Shown here piece after piece: positions 16,353 to 24,265 of a stretch of DNA of 64,000 nucleotides. The notes beneath the pieces were generated by a model that saw nothing but the letters and a program-made list of their open reading frames with translations, had not been told where the DNA came from and searched no databases. A program made the translations under genes and the position numbers. The DNA comes from Paenarthrobacter aurescens. Lineage in GTDB: Bacteria; Actinomycetota; Actinomycetes; Actinomycetales; Micrococcaceae. The number at the start of each line of letters is the position of its first letter. Position 1 is the stretch's first letter. The stretch is from assembly GCF_025421775.1 (NCBI RefSeq), contig NZ_JAOEFX010000007.1:124001-188000 (forward strand), given 5' to 3'.

Positions 16353-17493
16353 GCCTGCGTTTTCCTGGCGTCGGGCGGCAGCGCGACGGTTGCGGGGCGT
16401 GGCGGAGTGGCTGGATGGTGGGCCGCGTGAGTCTTTTGAGTCTGTGGGGCCTGTTTCACCGGAAGGGACGACGCCGGTGCGCGGGTTTGCGCTGGATGAC
16501 GCACCCGAGCATTGGGTCCAGTTACTCCGCGACGCCGGGCTGGCCCCGCCCGTTGCGAGGCCCGCTCTACGCCCTTGGACACGTTTTAGGCGCGCACACC
16601 GGTACCCACAACACACTCCGGCTGACCCGTCCTCGATGCCCGCACCCGCCCCCGCACCCGCCCCGGAACCTGCCCCCGCAGGCCAAGCCCCTCCCGTTGT
16701 CGGGCCCGCTCTGCGTGCTTGGTCGCGCTTGAAGGGCGCAAGGCGGACCCCACAAGTTGCTCAAAACATCCCGGTTCCTCAGCCCGGCCCATCCCTATCC
16801 ATCTCAAGCTCGCCCAAGCCACCCTTGCCAGATCCACGTCAGCCTTCCGACACACACCCCTCTACCGGTAACCAGCGCCCCTTCGTGACCCAGGAACCCA
16901 AAGCAGGTCCCGCTGCGAGGCTCGCTCTACGCGTCCGGACACGCTCCAAGGGCGCAGAACAGGCCCCGCAACCGAAGCCCAGCGAAGCACCACCTCTTGC
17001 GAGGCCCGGCGTGCGCACTTTGGCTCCCCGTGAAGGCGAAGCACAGGCCCCGCCACACATGCCCGTATTGAGGCTTCGTCCGGCTCGGCCAGGATCCCTG
17101 CCCGATGCACCCGCCAACGTTGCCGGGCCCGTTGTGCGTGCTACCACGCGGGTTGAGGACGCAGAGCAGGCCCCACAACGCACCCCTGCCAACCTTGCGG
17201 GGCCCAGTATTCGTGACTCGAGCGCGCCCAAGCGCGCAGAGCACACCCCACAACACACCCCGCAACGCAACGAACCCCAATCCGCACCCCAACCCCAAGC
17301 CCAAGCCCAAGCCCAAGGCCACCCAAGCGCCGTCGGGGTTCACACGCCCGCGCCGCCCGTCAACGGCACGTGGCCCGAGCTCGCCCCACGCCCCGCCCAC
17401 ACCACTACGAACACCCAGCCCGCCCCACTGACACCCCTGGAAAACGCGATGTCCCGCCAGGCCCGCCTCCACGACGAACGCCTGGCGGTCTGA
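16330..17493 (+). CDS. Proline/alanine-rich repeat protein of the eCIS operon
   Basis: A 387-residue protein, mostly disordered and rich in Pro, Ala, Arg and Gln. I start at ATG 16330 (MPALPSPEPAFSWRRAAARR), overlapping the tube gene. A six-fold degenerate repeat is visible, each unit opening with [VAL]A[RG]P plus an arginine segment (VARPALRPWTRF, VVGPALRAWSRL, AARLALRVRTRS, LARPGVRTL, VAGPVVRATTRV, LAGPSIRDSSA) and usually followed by a PQ-rich linker. A short non-repeat C-terminus (LENAMSRQARLHDERLAV) probably carries the conserved contact. In other eCIS operons a small adaptor or linker gene sits between tube and LysM-type genes; this may be a greatly expanded counterpart. Function unknown. 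Confidence 0.72.
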   Translation: MPALPSPEPAFSWRRAAARRLRGVAEWLDGGPRESFESVGPVSPEGTTPVRGFALDDAPEHWVQLLRDAGLAPPVARPALRPWTRFRRAHRYPQHTPADPSSMPAPAPAPAPEPAPAGQAPPVVGPALRAWSRLKGARRTPQVAQNIPVPQPGPSLSISSSPKPPLPDPRQPSDTHPSTGNQRPFVTQEPKAGPAARLALRVRTRSKGAEQAPQPKPSEAPPLARPGVRTLAPREGEAQAPPHMPVLRLRPARPGSLPDAPANVAGPVVRATTRVEDAEQAPQRTPANLAGPSIRDSSAPKRAEHTPQHTPQRNEPQSAPQPQAQAQAQGHPSAVGVHTPAPPVNGTWPELAPRPAHTTTNTQPAPLTPLENAMSRQARLHDERLAV

Positions 17494-17494
17494 G

Positions 17495-18253
17495 ATGGAA
17501 CGTGTCGCTTTCCTGATCGAGGACACCGGGGAACACCTTGGCTGCCTGCTCAACCCCGAAACCGTGGTGATGCAGCGGTCGGCCGGTGTCGAGGCGCGAA
17601 GGAGTGCGGGCGGCAAACTGAGCGGCAGCGGATTGGCGGACGACCCCCTGCTCTTCACCGGTGGCGGACACACTGAGCTGCGGCTGGATCTGCTGTTCGA
17701 CGTCGACCTTGCACCGGCGTCGCTCCATGTCCAGGACGTTCGGCAGATGACCCGTCCCATTTGGGCGCTCGCGGAGAACAGCGCCGAAGTCGAAAGGCAG
17801 CGCAGGCCGCCGTCGGTCCGGTTTGTGTGGGGCCGCGCGTGGAACGTGCCGGGCATCGTGACGGAGGTGGCGGAGCGTTTCGACCGGTTCGCCCCCGATG
17901 GATCGCCCCTCAGGTCCTGGATGCGCATGGTCTTCGTCAGGGTGGGGCAGGCAGCTGACGAGGAAGGCGGCGAGAACTACGAACTCGCCCAGCGCCTTCC
18001 CGCCGTCGACCTGACAGCGCCTCCCGTGGACACGCTCCCGGTCACCGGCGACGGCAGCACGGACCGGGACGCGTTCATGCCCGACGGCGGCGAACTGCTT
18101 CCCGAAGTACCCCCGGCTGAGCTGGGACGACTGTCCGTGGAAGCGTTCGGCACACCCCTGCTCTGGAAGCTGCTCCTGGAGTACAACAACATTGACGATC
18201 CCTCACATTTCAGCGGCCCACTCGCCGTTCCGCCCATGGGCGACACACCATGA
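17495..18253 (+). CDS. eCIS baseplate hub protein (CIS tube/LysM type, Pvc7-like)
   Basis: A 252-residue protein. The N-terminal ~150 residues fit the CIS tube protein domain (ERVAFLIEDTGEHLGCLLNP, LLFTGGGHTELRLDLLFDVD, RFVWGRAWNVPGIVTEVAER). The C-terminal ~50 residues resemble a LysM-like module (LPEVPPAELGRLSVEAFGTP, LLWKLLLEYNNIDDP). In PVC-type particles this protein links tube and spike. It starts 1 nt after the proline-rich gene's stop and overlaps the spike gene by 4 nt, which places it inside one translational unit. Confidence 0.83.
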   Translation: MERVAFLIEDTGEHLGCLLNPETVVMQRSAGVEARRSAGGKLSGSGLADDPLLFTGGGHTELRLDLLFDVDLAPASLHVQDVRQMTRPIWALAENSAEVERQRRPPSVRFVWGRAWNVPGIVTEVAERFDRFAPDGSPLRSWMRMVFVRVGQAADEEGGENYELAQRLPAVDLTAPPVDTLPVTGDGSTDRDAFMPDGGELLPEVPPAELGRLSVEAFGTPLLWKLLLEYNNIDDPSHFSGPLAVPPMGDTP

Positions 18254-19770
18254 GGCAACTGCAAGGCCTCCCCGAACTCATCGTCACCCTCGGCCGGCGC
18301 AGGCTCAGCACTGCCGAAACCGCCGCAATAGTTTCCGTCCAGGTGCTCAGCTCACTCGCACGCCCGGCCCAGTGCCTCATCAGTTGGCGTCCCGGCCCCG
18401 GCCGGACGGCCGCGGCCAGGGGAGGCGTGGATCCGGCACCGGGAGACGCCCTCAGGGTAGAGCTCGGCGGCCAGCGGACACCGCTTTTCGTTGGCGAGGT
18501 GACAGTCGTGGAGTACAGCTACGGCGCAGACCTCGGACAGGAAATCCGGATCAGGGCCTACGACGCACTGCATCGCCTGAGGAAGCGCCAATTCACCCGG
18601 CTCCACGACGACGTCGACCTCGCCGGGCTGGCCCGGAAACTCTGCGAAGGCACCGGCCTGGACGTCGTCGGCGGCGGTGATCGGCTCGGCCAGGTCTACC
18701 AGTGCGCGCGGACGGACCTCAGCCTCCTCGTGGAACAAAGCGCCCGGGTGGGCGCCTACCCCGTGGTGCACGACGGCGCCCTCAGGCTCACAGGACTCGA
18801 CGGCGAAGGCGAACCTTTGGAGCTAACCCTCGGTGCCACGCTTCATTCCGCCGACATCGAACTCAGCCAAGAGCCGGCCTACGCAGGAGCCCGGGCCAAC
18901 GGGTGGCGCAGCGACGACGCCTCCATCCACCAAGCCGACACCACAAGCAGCGACGCCAAAGCCCAGGTCACGGCCGATCCGGCGCTGGCAAGTGCAGGGG
19001 CCGGCGGCGACCTCAGGCGGGACAACGAGGTCCTTGACTCAGGGGCGCTCGCTGACGCCTTGGCCAAGGCCGAGCTGGACACCAAGATCGCGGGTCAGGT
19101 CACTGCGGTGTTTGTCGCTGAAGGCAACCCTCGGCTGAGGGCAGGCGGCCGGGTAAGGATCAAGGGAGTGGCGCCGAGCATTGAGGGAACGTACCTGATC
19201 GCGAGCGCCTCGCACCGCTTGGACGGAACCGGCTACGAAACCACCCTGACCACACGGCCCCCGGGTTCCGTACCGGAACGTCGCCCGGACGTTTTTACCC
19301 TGGGGACCATCGCGGATGTGGATGACCCCGAAGCCCGGGGCCGTGCCCGGGTCAGGCTCCCCGCCTATCCCGACCTCGAAACCAGCTGGGCCCCTGTGCT
19401 GACTGCAGGCGCGGGTCCGGGCAAAGGACTCGTTGTCCCGCCGGCGCCCGGGGACAACGTCCTGGTTCTCCTCCCCGCAACTGATCCTGCGCAGGCCATC
19501 ATCCTCGGCGGCCTCTATGGCAGCGAGCAGACGCCGGACAGCCGGGTCGGCACCGAGAGGGAGAGCCGCTACACCTTCCGCAGCGCGGACGGTCAACAGA
19601 TCATGCTCGACGGCGGTGCCCGCACCATCAGCTTTACCGACGGCCATGGCTCCTCCGTTGAGCTGGGACCGGACAAACTCAGGATCACTGCCGCCACGGA
19701 CCTGGTGCTCGAGGCCCCTGGCAAGGCCATGAAGATCCGCGCCAAATCCGTCGACTTCGAGGAGGCCTAG
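18250..19770 (+). CDS. eCIS spike protein (VgrG/Pvc8-like, gpD + gpV domains)
   Basis: A 506-residue spike. Residues ~1-330 are the gp27/gpD-like hub part (VEYSYGADLGQEIRIRAYDA, LHRLRKRQFTRLHDDVDL, ending GTYLIASASHRLDGTGYETT). Residues ~345-430 are a gp5/gpV OB domain (LGTIADVDDPEARGRARVRL, PGDNVLVLLPATDPAQAIIL, GGLYG). The end is a short beta-helix-like needle (IMLDGGARTISFTDGHGSSV). It forms the central needle base that pierces the target envelope. The PAAR-like tip gene begins at the base directly after this gene's stop codon. Confidence 0.92.
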   Translation: MRQLQGLPELIVTLGRRRLSTAETAAIVSVQVLSSLARPAQCLISWRPGPGRTAAARGGVDPAPGDALRVELGGQRTPLFVGEVTVVEYSYGADLGQEIRIRAYDALHRLRKRQFTRLHDDVDLAGLARKLCEGTGLDVVGGGDRLGQVYQCARTDLSLLVEQSARVGAYPVVHDGALRLTGLDGEGEPLELTLGATLHSADIELSQEPAYAGARANGWRSDDASIHQADTTSSDAKAQVTADPALASAGAGGDLRRDNEVLDSGALADALAKAELDTKIAGQVTAVFVAEGNPRLRAGGRVRIKGVAPSIEGTYLIASASHRLDGTGYETTLTTRPPGSVPERRPDVFTLGTIADVDDPEARGRARVRLPAYPDLETSWAPVLTAGAGPGKGLVVPPAPGDNVLVLLPATDPAQAIILGGLYGSEQTPDSRVGTERESRYTFRSADGQQIMLDGGARTISFTDGHGSSVELGPDKLRITAATDLVLEAPGKAMKIRAKSVDFEEA

Positions 19771-20109
19771 ATGAGAATCCTCGTTAAGGAAGCCATCCTG
19801 CGCTGCGGGCACGACGGCAAGGTGGAGAACGTACCGTCCCAGGAGTGGGTTCGGGTCAAGGATTCCCCCATTCTGGTGGACAGTGATCCCCAGGGCAGGG
19901 ACATCAGCATGTGCCCGCACATCGGTATCAACATCAAGCCGTGCAACAAGACCTTGCCTGTGACCAGGGGTTATTCGGCGTTCATCTCGATCGGCGGCAA
20001 GGCGGTCTGCCTGGACACGGTGGAGGGCTTCACGGATGGCACACCGCCGGGTGCGGTCAAGTACAACGTCCGTAGGCCCGGGCAAACGCTGGTGGGAGCC
20101 GGGTCATGA
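19771..20109 (+). CDS. PAAR-like spike-tip protein
   Basis: A 112-residue protein with metal-ligand spacing of a spike tip: CGHDG near residue 12, MCPHIGINIKPCNK near 46-60 and AVCLDTVEG near 82. Cys/His residues are spread along a short beta-rich chain, as in PAAR-type cones capping VgrG needles. It starts directly after the spike gene. It is probably Pvc10-like and metal-bound; the cargo-recruiting role of PAAR proteins is known from T6SS, but no effector is fused here. Confidence 0.78.
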   Translation: MRILVKEAILRCGHDGKVENVPSQEWVRVKDSPILVDSDPQGRDISMCPHIGINIKPCNKTLPVTRGYSAFISIGGKAVCLDTVEGFTDGTPPGAVKYNVRRPGQTLVGAGS

Positions 20110-20139
20110 AAAAGGCACCAGCCATGAAAGGCACCAGCC

Positions 20140-20574
20140 ATGAGCTCCCCACGGTATAAGTCGGTGGCTTTCATCCACCCGGATTTCGACGCCACCGCAG
20201 GCATTCCCGGGCTGCGGCTGACCCCAGCGGGCAGGCTCGCCACCGTCACGGACGCGGCGTCCGTGAGGCAAGCCTTGCTCCTCCTGCTCAGCACCAGGCC
20301 CGGCGAGCGCGTGAACCGCCCGACGTACGGGTGTCATCTGTTCCGCTTGGCCTTCGCACCGGCCGACGACACCACGGCCGGCCTCGCGATCCACTATGTG
20401 GCAAGGGCGGTTGAGCAGTGGGAGCGCCGCATCACTGTCCTGTCCCTGGATGCCTCGAGGTCGCCGGAGGAGCCCGAAGTGCTCGAAGTCAGGCTGAAAT
20501 ACCGTGTACGGAACACCCAGCTTGAGGACGAAATCGCCATCATCCTGCCCGTGGAATCCGGAGGTGCAGTATGA
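20140..20574 (+). CDS. Baseplate wedge protein, gp25/GPW family (Pvc9-like)
   Basis: A 144-residue gp25-like protein: SVRQALLLLLSTRPGERVNR then PTYGCHLFRLAFAPADD is the family core (the E-R-x-x-x-P-x-x-G segment). The C-terminal beta strands read VLEVRLKYRVRNTQLEDEIA. It connects baseplate to sheath and is needed to nucleate assembly. It overlaps the J-like gene by 4 nt (ATGA). Confidence 0.92.
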   Translation: MSSPRYKSVAFIHPDFDATAGIPGLRLTPAGRLATVTDAASVRQALLLLLSTRPGERVNRPTYGCHLFRLAFAPADDTTAGLAIHYVARAVEQWERRITVLSLDASRSPEEPEVLEVRLKYRVRNTQLEDEIAIILPVESGGAV

Positions 20575-23219
20575 GTATCCCCGTGCCCAATCTGGACGAC
20601 CGCAGTTTCGCGGATCTGGTGGCCGGCGCCCGAGAGCGCATCCAACAGATCGCCCCGGAATGGACCGACCTCTCCGTCCACGACCCCGGCATCACCATCA
20701 TCGAGGCCTTCGCCTACCTCACGGACACGCTCATGTACCGGCTCAACCGCGTGCCGGACAAGCTTTACGCCGTGTACCTGAACCTGCTGGGCACGTCTCT
20801 CTATCCGCCCAGCACGGCCGAAACAATGCTGGAATTCAGCCGCGCCTCTGCCGCAGGCCCAGCAACAGAGCAGGAAATCCGTATCCCCCGCGGTACCCAG
20901 GTCAGTTGCCCACCGGGCGTCCCCGGCTCACCCCAACCCGTATTTACGACGACGGCGGCAGCCACGTTGGCGGCCGGCAAGACCACCGTCCTGGTCCCCG
21001 CAGCCGATGTCGCCTTATACGACGCCATCCCTATCGGTACGGGGACCGGCAGACCCGGCCAGAGCCTGGTGATCCCCAACGCTCCGATAGTCTCGGGCGC
21101 CGGTCTGGCAATCGCCGTCGAGGTTCCGGCAGGGACGCGGCTCAGCAGCGGCGAGGCGGTGCTGGTGGACGGGAAGACATTCAGGTACTGCCAGGAGGTG
21201 GAGGCGTTCGCCGACGCGAGACCCGGGGAGATGCCGGTGCGGATAGACCGGAGTGCCGGCGTCGCCATGTTCGCGTGGTGGGACGAGGAGTCCACAGGGC
21301 GGACAGGCCAAAGCCAGGTACCTGCCCCGGGCGCCGAAGTCAGGGCCTGGTATCGCAGCGGCGGGGGCTCTGGCGGGAACGTCGGTGCCGGCCAGCTCAC
21401 GGTGCTGCGCTCCCCTGTTCCGGGTGCCAAGGTCACCAATCCGGAACCGGCCACCGGCGGCCGCGATGGCGAATCCTTGGAGAACGCGCTGAGGCGTGCC
21501 CCGCAGGATTTTCATGCCCGCGACCGGGCTGTCACCGTCCGCGACTACGAGGTCCTGGCCCTGCGGCACGGCGGCGTGGGCCGTGCGCGCGCCTTCACTC
21601 GAAAGGAGCTGTGGGCGTTCGCCCGACCCGGCGAAGTGGAAGTCGTGCTGGTGCCGTTCGTCCCGGGAAGTGGGGCAGCGGGAAGCGGGGCAGCCGGAAG
21701 CCGGACAGCGGCACAAAGGCCCCTCAGGGCTGCCGAACTCGTGGCCCATGCCCGGGACGAAGTACGGCTGGAGGTGGAACAGTACCTCCGCAGGCGCTCC
21801 ACTGTCGGCGCCGAACCCGTGGTGCGCTGGGGGCTCTACAAGCAGGTGCTGGTGGACGCGAGGATCGTTGTCCGACCCGACGAGGATGCCGAGGCCGTGA
21901 AGTCAAGGATCGTAGGCCGTCTCTCTGAAGGAATCAGCCCGTTGAGCCCGGATCCTTCAAGCTACGGGTCGGGGTTCGGCAAGCCCCTGCGCGTTTCCAA
22001 CCTGTACCGGGCCATGGAGGAAGCCGAGCCCGGGGTGCAGTACGTGGACCGGGTGACGCTGGAAGTGGACAAGGTTCCGGACACCGATGCCACGGCGCTG
22101 GTGCAGGCCGAAGGCCAGGACAACACATGGTTCGTGGCCCAGGGCAGCACGTTGTTCCGCACCACGAACGCCGCCAACGGCTGGGAAGCCTGCGCAGAGT
22201 TCGGGGACACAGCCGACACTGAGGAAACAGTCCGCTCCATCGCGCCGTTCCGTTCGCCCGCGCCGGGTCGTGTCGGTCCCGAGAAGCACCCTGGAATGGT
22301 GGCCGTCAGCACCGTCACGGCCACGGGCTCCCGTGTTTATATCAGCGACGACCTCGGCGAATCCTGGCGCAAGGCAGCAGAGCTGGGTTTCGTCGTCGCC
22401 GATTTGTGCTGGGTGGATCGGCAAGGCGAGCCGCTGTTGCTGCTGGCCGGCGAGCGGGGTCTCTATGAACTTCCCGTGAGCCCGGGTGCCATTCCGGTGC
22501 AAAACGTGGTGGACACGAGCCAGCCAGACCGCGGTTTCTACGCCGTCGATGCCCTGGTGGATGTGCGGGGCAGGACCGGAGTGGTGGTGGCCGCCGAGGC
22601 CTCCGCCGGTGTGTGGCTCTCCCCCGACGCCGGAACGGCAGGAACCTTCAAACAGGTGAAGGCGGCGGGCGAGGACATCCGCTGCATGACAGTCCAGTAC
22701 GACGGCGGCGCGAGCTATGTGTGGCTCGGCCGCGCAGTGCCGGAGGGCGCCGGGACGGGATGCCTGCGGCTGAAAATCGACGAACTGGGCCGAACAGATT
22801 TTGACGAATCGTTCATGGACTCGTGGGAGCAGTTCAGCGCCGGATGGACAGGAGGCAGTTGTTGGGGCGTGCACGTGATGGGCAAGGCCGCCTATGCCGC
22901 GACACAAAGCGGCGGTGTGCTTCGGCTGCAGCTTGGCCAGGCATCGGCGCAGTGGAGTGTCCCTGATGTGAACTGCAAGCTGCCGTTGCGGGACCGGACC
23001 CGGTTTGAGCCGGTCCGCTCAGTGTCGGGCGCTGTTCTGGACGGCGGCCAGGTCCTGGTGCTGGCCGCCGGGCCCAAAGGTGTCTACAGAAGCAAAGACG
23101 ACGCCGTCACTTGGGAAAGCTGCACGCGGCGGGTGGTGGACGATCTGGTGACGCTGCCGGATACGTGGCTGTTCTGCTCCGGTGATCACAGGATCGAGAT
23201 GGTCCACGGACATGAATAG
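20571..23219 (+). CDS. Baseplate J-like wedge protein (Pvc11 type) with C-terminal beta-propeller-like half
   Basis: An 882-residue protein. Residues 1-~505 are the J-like wedge: PEWTDLSVHDPGITIIEAFA, YLTDTLMYRLNRVPDKLYAV, ENALRRAPQDFHARDRAVTV, YEVLALRHGGVGRARAF and LKPL-type SNLYRAMEEAEPGVQYVDRV. From ~512 the protein changes to repeated BNR/WD-like blades: TLFRTTNAANGWEAC, RVYISDDLGESWRKAAELGF, GVWLSPDAGTAGTF and GVYRSKDDAVTWESC. These recall sialidase-type Asp-box blades. J proteins form the wedge ring that triggers contraction; the added half probably faces outward or binds a surface partner (inference). Confidence 0.88.
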   Translation: MSIPVPNLDDRSFADLVAGARERIQQIAPEWTDLSVHDPGITIIEAFAYLTDTLMYRLNRVPDKLYAVYLNLLGTSLYPPSTAETMLEFSRASAAGPATEQEIRIPRGTQVSCPPGVPGSPQPVFTTTAAATLAAGKTTVLVPAADVALYDAIPIGTGTGRPGQSLVIPNAPIVSGAGLAIAVEVPAGTRLSSGEAVLVDGKTFRYCQEVEAFADARPGEMPVRIDRSAGVAMFAWWDEESTGRTGQSQVPAPGAEVRAWYRSGGGSGGNVGAGQLTVLRSPVPGAKVTNPEPATGGRDGESLENALRRAPQDFHARDRAVTVRDYEVLALRHGGVGRARAFTRKELWAFARPGEVEVVLVPFVPGSGAAGSGAAGSRTAAQRPLRAAELVAHARDEVRLEVEQYLRRRSTVGAEPVVRWGLYKQVLVDARIVVRPDEDAEAVKSRIVGRLSEGISPLSPDPSSYGSGFGKPLRVSNLYRAMEEAEPGVQYVDRVTLEVDKVPDTDATALVQAEGQDNTWFVAQGSTLFRTTNAANGWEACAEFGDTADTEETVRSIAPFRSPAPGRVGPEKHPGMVAVSTVTATGSRVYISDDLGESWRKAAELGFVVADLCWVDRQGEPLLLLAGERGLYELPVSPGAIPVQNVVDTSQPDRGFYAVDALVDVRGRTGVVVAAEASAGVWLSPDAGTAGTFKQVKAAGEDIRCMTVQYDGGASYVWLGRAVPEGAGTGCLRLKIDELGRTDFDESFMDSWEQFSAGWTGGSCWGVHVMGKAAYAATQSGGVLRLQLGQASAQWSVPDVNCKLPLRDRTRFEPVRSVSGAVLDGGQVLVLAAGPKGVYRSKDDAVTWESCTRRVVDDLVTLPDTWLFCSGDHRIEMVHGHE

Positions 23220-23742
23220 ACCTTCCGAAACATCAAGACTCCTCAGAGTCCTCCCGGAAGTGTTCCAGGTGGCCGCCGATACCAGCGCCCCCATGCAGGC
23301 GCTTCTTGCCGTGGCAGAGGACATGCACCAGCCCGTCCGGCAGGTCCTGGACCGGCTCCATACCGTTCCGGATCCGGGGCGGGCACCGGCGTCGTTGATT
23401 CCCTTCTTGTCGCGCTGGGTGGATCTTGACTGGTTGACGCTCCCCGGGGCAGAAGGTGCCGCCGGGGGATCCGGCGCGGTTCCCATCACACGCCAGCGGG
23501 ACCTGATCGCCGCCGCAGCGCAGCTCTCCTCGCGGCGGGGAACCGTCGACGGGCTCACCCGCTTCCTGCACCTCGCCACGGGAGTGCCGGGTTTCGACGT
23601 CGAATCCGTCCCGGGCGCGTTCCACATCAAGGTGCTGGTCCCCGCGGCCGCAGCCGGGCAGTTGGAACTGATCCGGAGGATCGTCAAAGGCGTGAAACCG
23701 GCGCACGTGACCGATGAGATCGAGGTGCGGAGCGGTGAATAA
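23212..23742 (+). CDS. Tail protein I-like baseplate component
   Basis: A 176-residue protein beginning at ATG 23212, 8 nt inside the J gene. It resembles tail protein I/Pvc12-type baseplate subunits: LRVLPEVFQVAADTSAPMQA, LIPFLSRWVDLDWLTLPG, AAQLSSRRGTVDGLTRFLHL (the SRRGT..GL motif is characteristic) and the C-terminal RRIVKGVKPAHVTDEIEVRS. It joins the wedge to outer baseplate parts or fibres. It is far shorter than full Pvc12 proteins. It overlaps the next gene by 8 nt. Confidence 0.82.
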   Translation: MNRPSETSRLLRVLPEVFQVAADTSAPMQALLAVAEDMHQPVRQVLDRLHTVPDPGRAPASLIPFLSRWVDLDWLTLPGAEGAAGGSGAVPITRQRDLIAAAAQLSSRRGTVDGLTRFLHLATGVPGFDVESVPGAFHIKVLVPAAAAGQLELIRRIVKGVKPAHVTDEIEVRSGE

Positions 23743-24211
23743 GGAGAACCGGACACCCATCCTGGTGGTGATCGCTTGTGGCGTGATCGCGGTCCTGGTG
23801 CTGGTGTTCGGTGTCAGCTGCGGCGGTGGCAACGATGACGCCGCCGCTGACTGGCAGGGCAGTTTCTCCGGTACATCGGTGGCCGCGAAGCTCACTGCGG
23901 CGGACTTGTCGCTGCAGAGTGGCTCTTGTTCGGCGTCCGATACGCAGCTGGTGGTAACAGGCGCCTGCGTATTGAATGTCAAGGAATTCGGGGGCGGCCT
24001 CTTCGACTTCGGGCCACCCACCAAACGGGCCAGGCTCGCACCACAGCAGCCCGTGACTGTTGCTTTGTTCGTCCAGGGCACACGTGCCGAACAGGCCGCC
24101 GACCCCGGGGAGACAGTGGACATCACGTTCGGGACCGCCGGCGGACAGCTGGGCATCGCCTGTCGGGTGATTGGGGCCTGCGTGCTGCAGATCCATGATG
24201 CCGGAGGCTGA
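23735..24211 (+). CDS. eCIS-linked membrane-anchored protein with paired GACVL motifs
   Basis: A 158-residue protein starting at GTG 23735 (NKENRTPILVVIACGVIAVL), i.e. a short cytoplasmic tail and one membrane helix ending FGVSCGGG. The cysteine is not in a proper lipobox (glycine at -3), so I read it as a signal anchor. The external ~130 residues contain VVTGACVLNV and VIGACVLQI, suggesting two related beta units with cysteine pairing. Overlap with the baseplate gene ties it to the eCIS operon. No family recognised; it may anchor the particle or be exported with it. Confidence 0.68.
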   Translation: MNKENRTPILVVIACGVIAVLVLVFGVSCGGGNDDAAADWQGSFSGTSVAAKLTAADLSLQSGSCSASDTQLVVTGACVLNVKEFGGGLFDFGPPTKRARLAPQQPVTVALFVQGTRAEQAADPGETVDITFGTAGGQLGIACRVIGACVLQIHDAGG

Positions 24212-24265
24212 GATGAACCTTTGCACGCCGAATCCATCAACCGCCATCCCAGGAGTTGTTGTGCC

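Noticed and set aside
23735..24211. Calling the eCIS-linked membrane protein a lipoprotein
   Set aside because: The cysteine follows GVS, with glycine at -3, so it lacks a proper lipobox; a signal anchor fits better.
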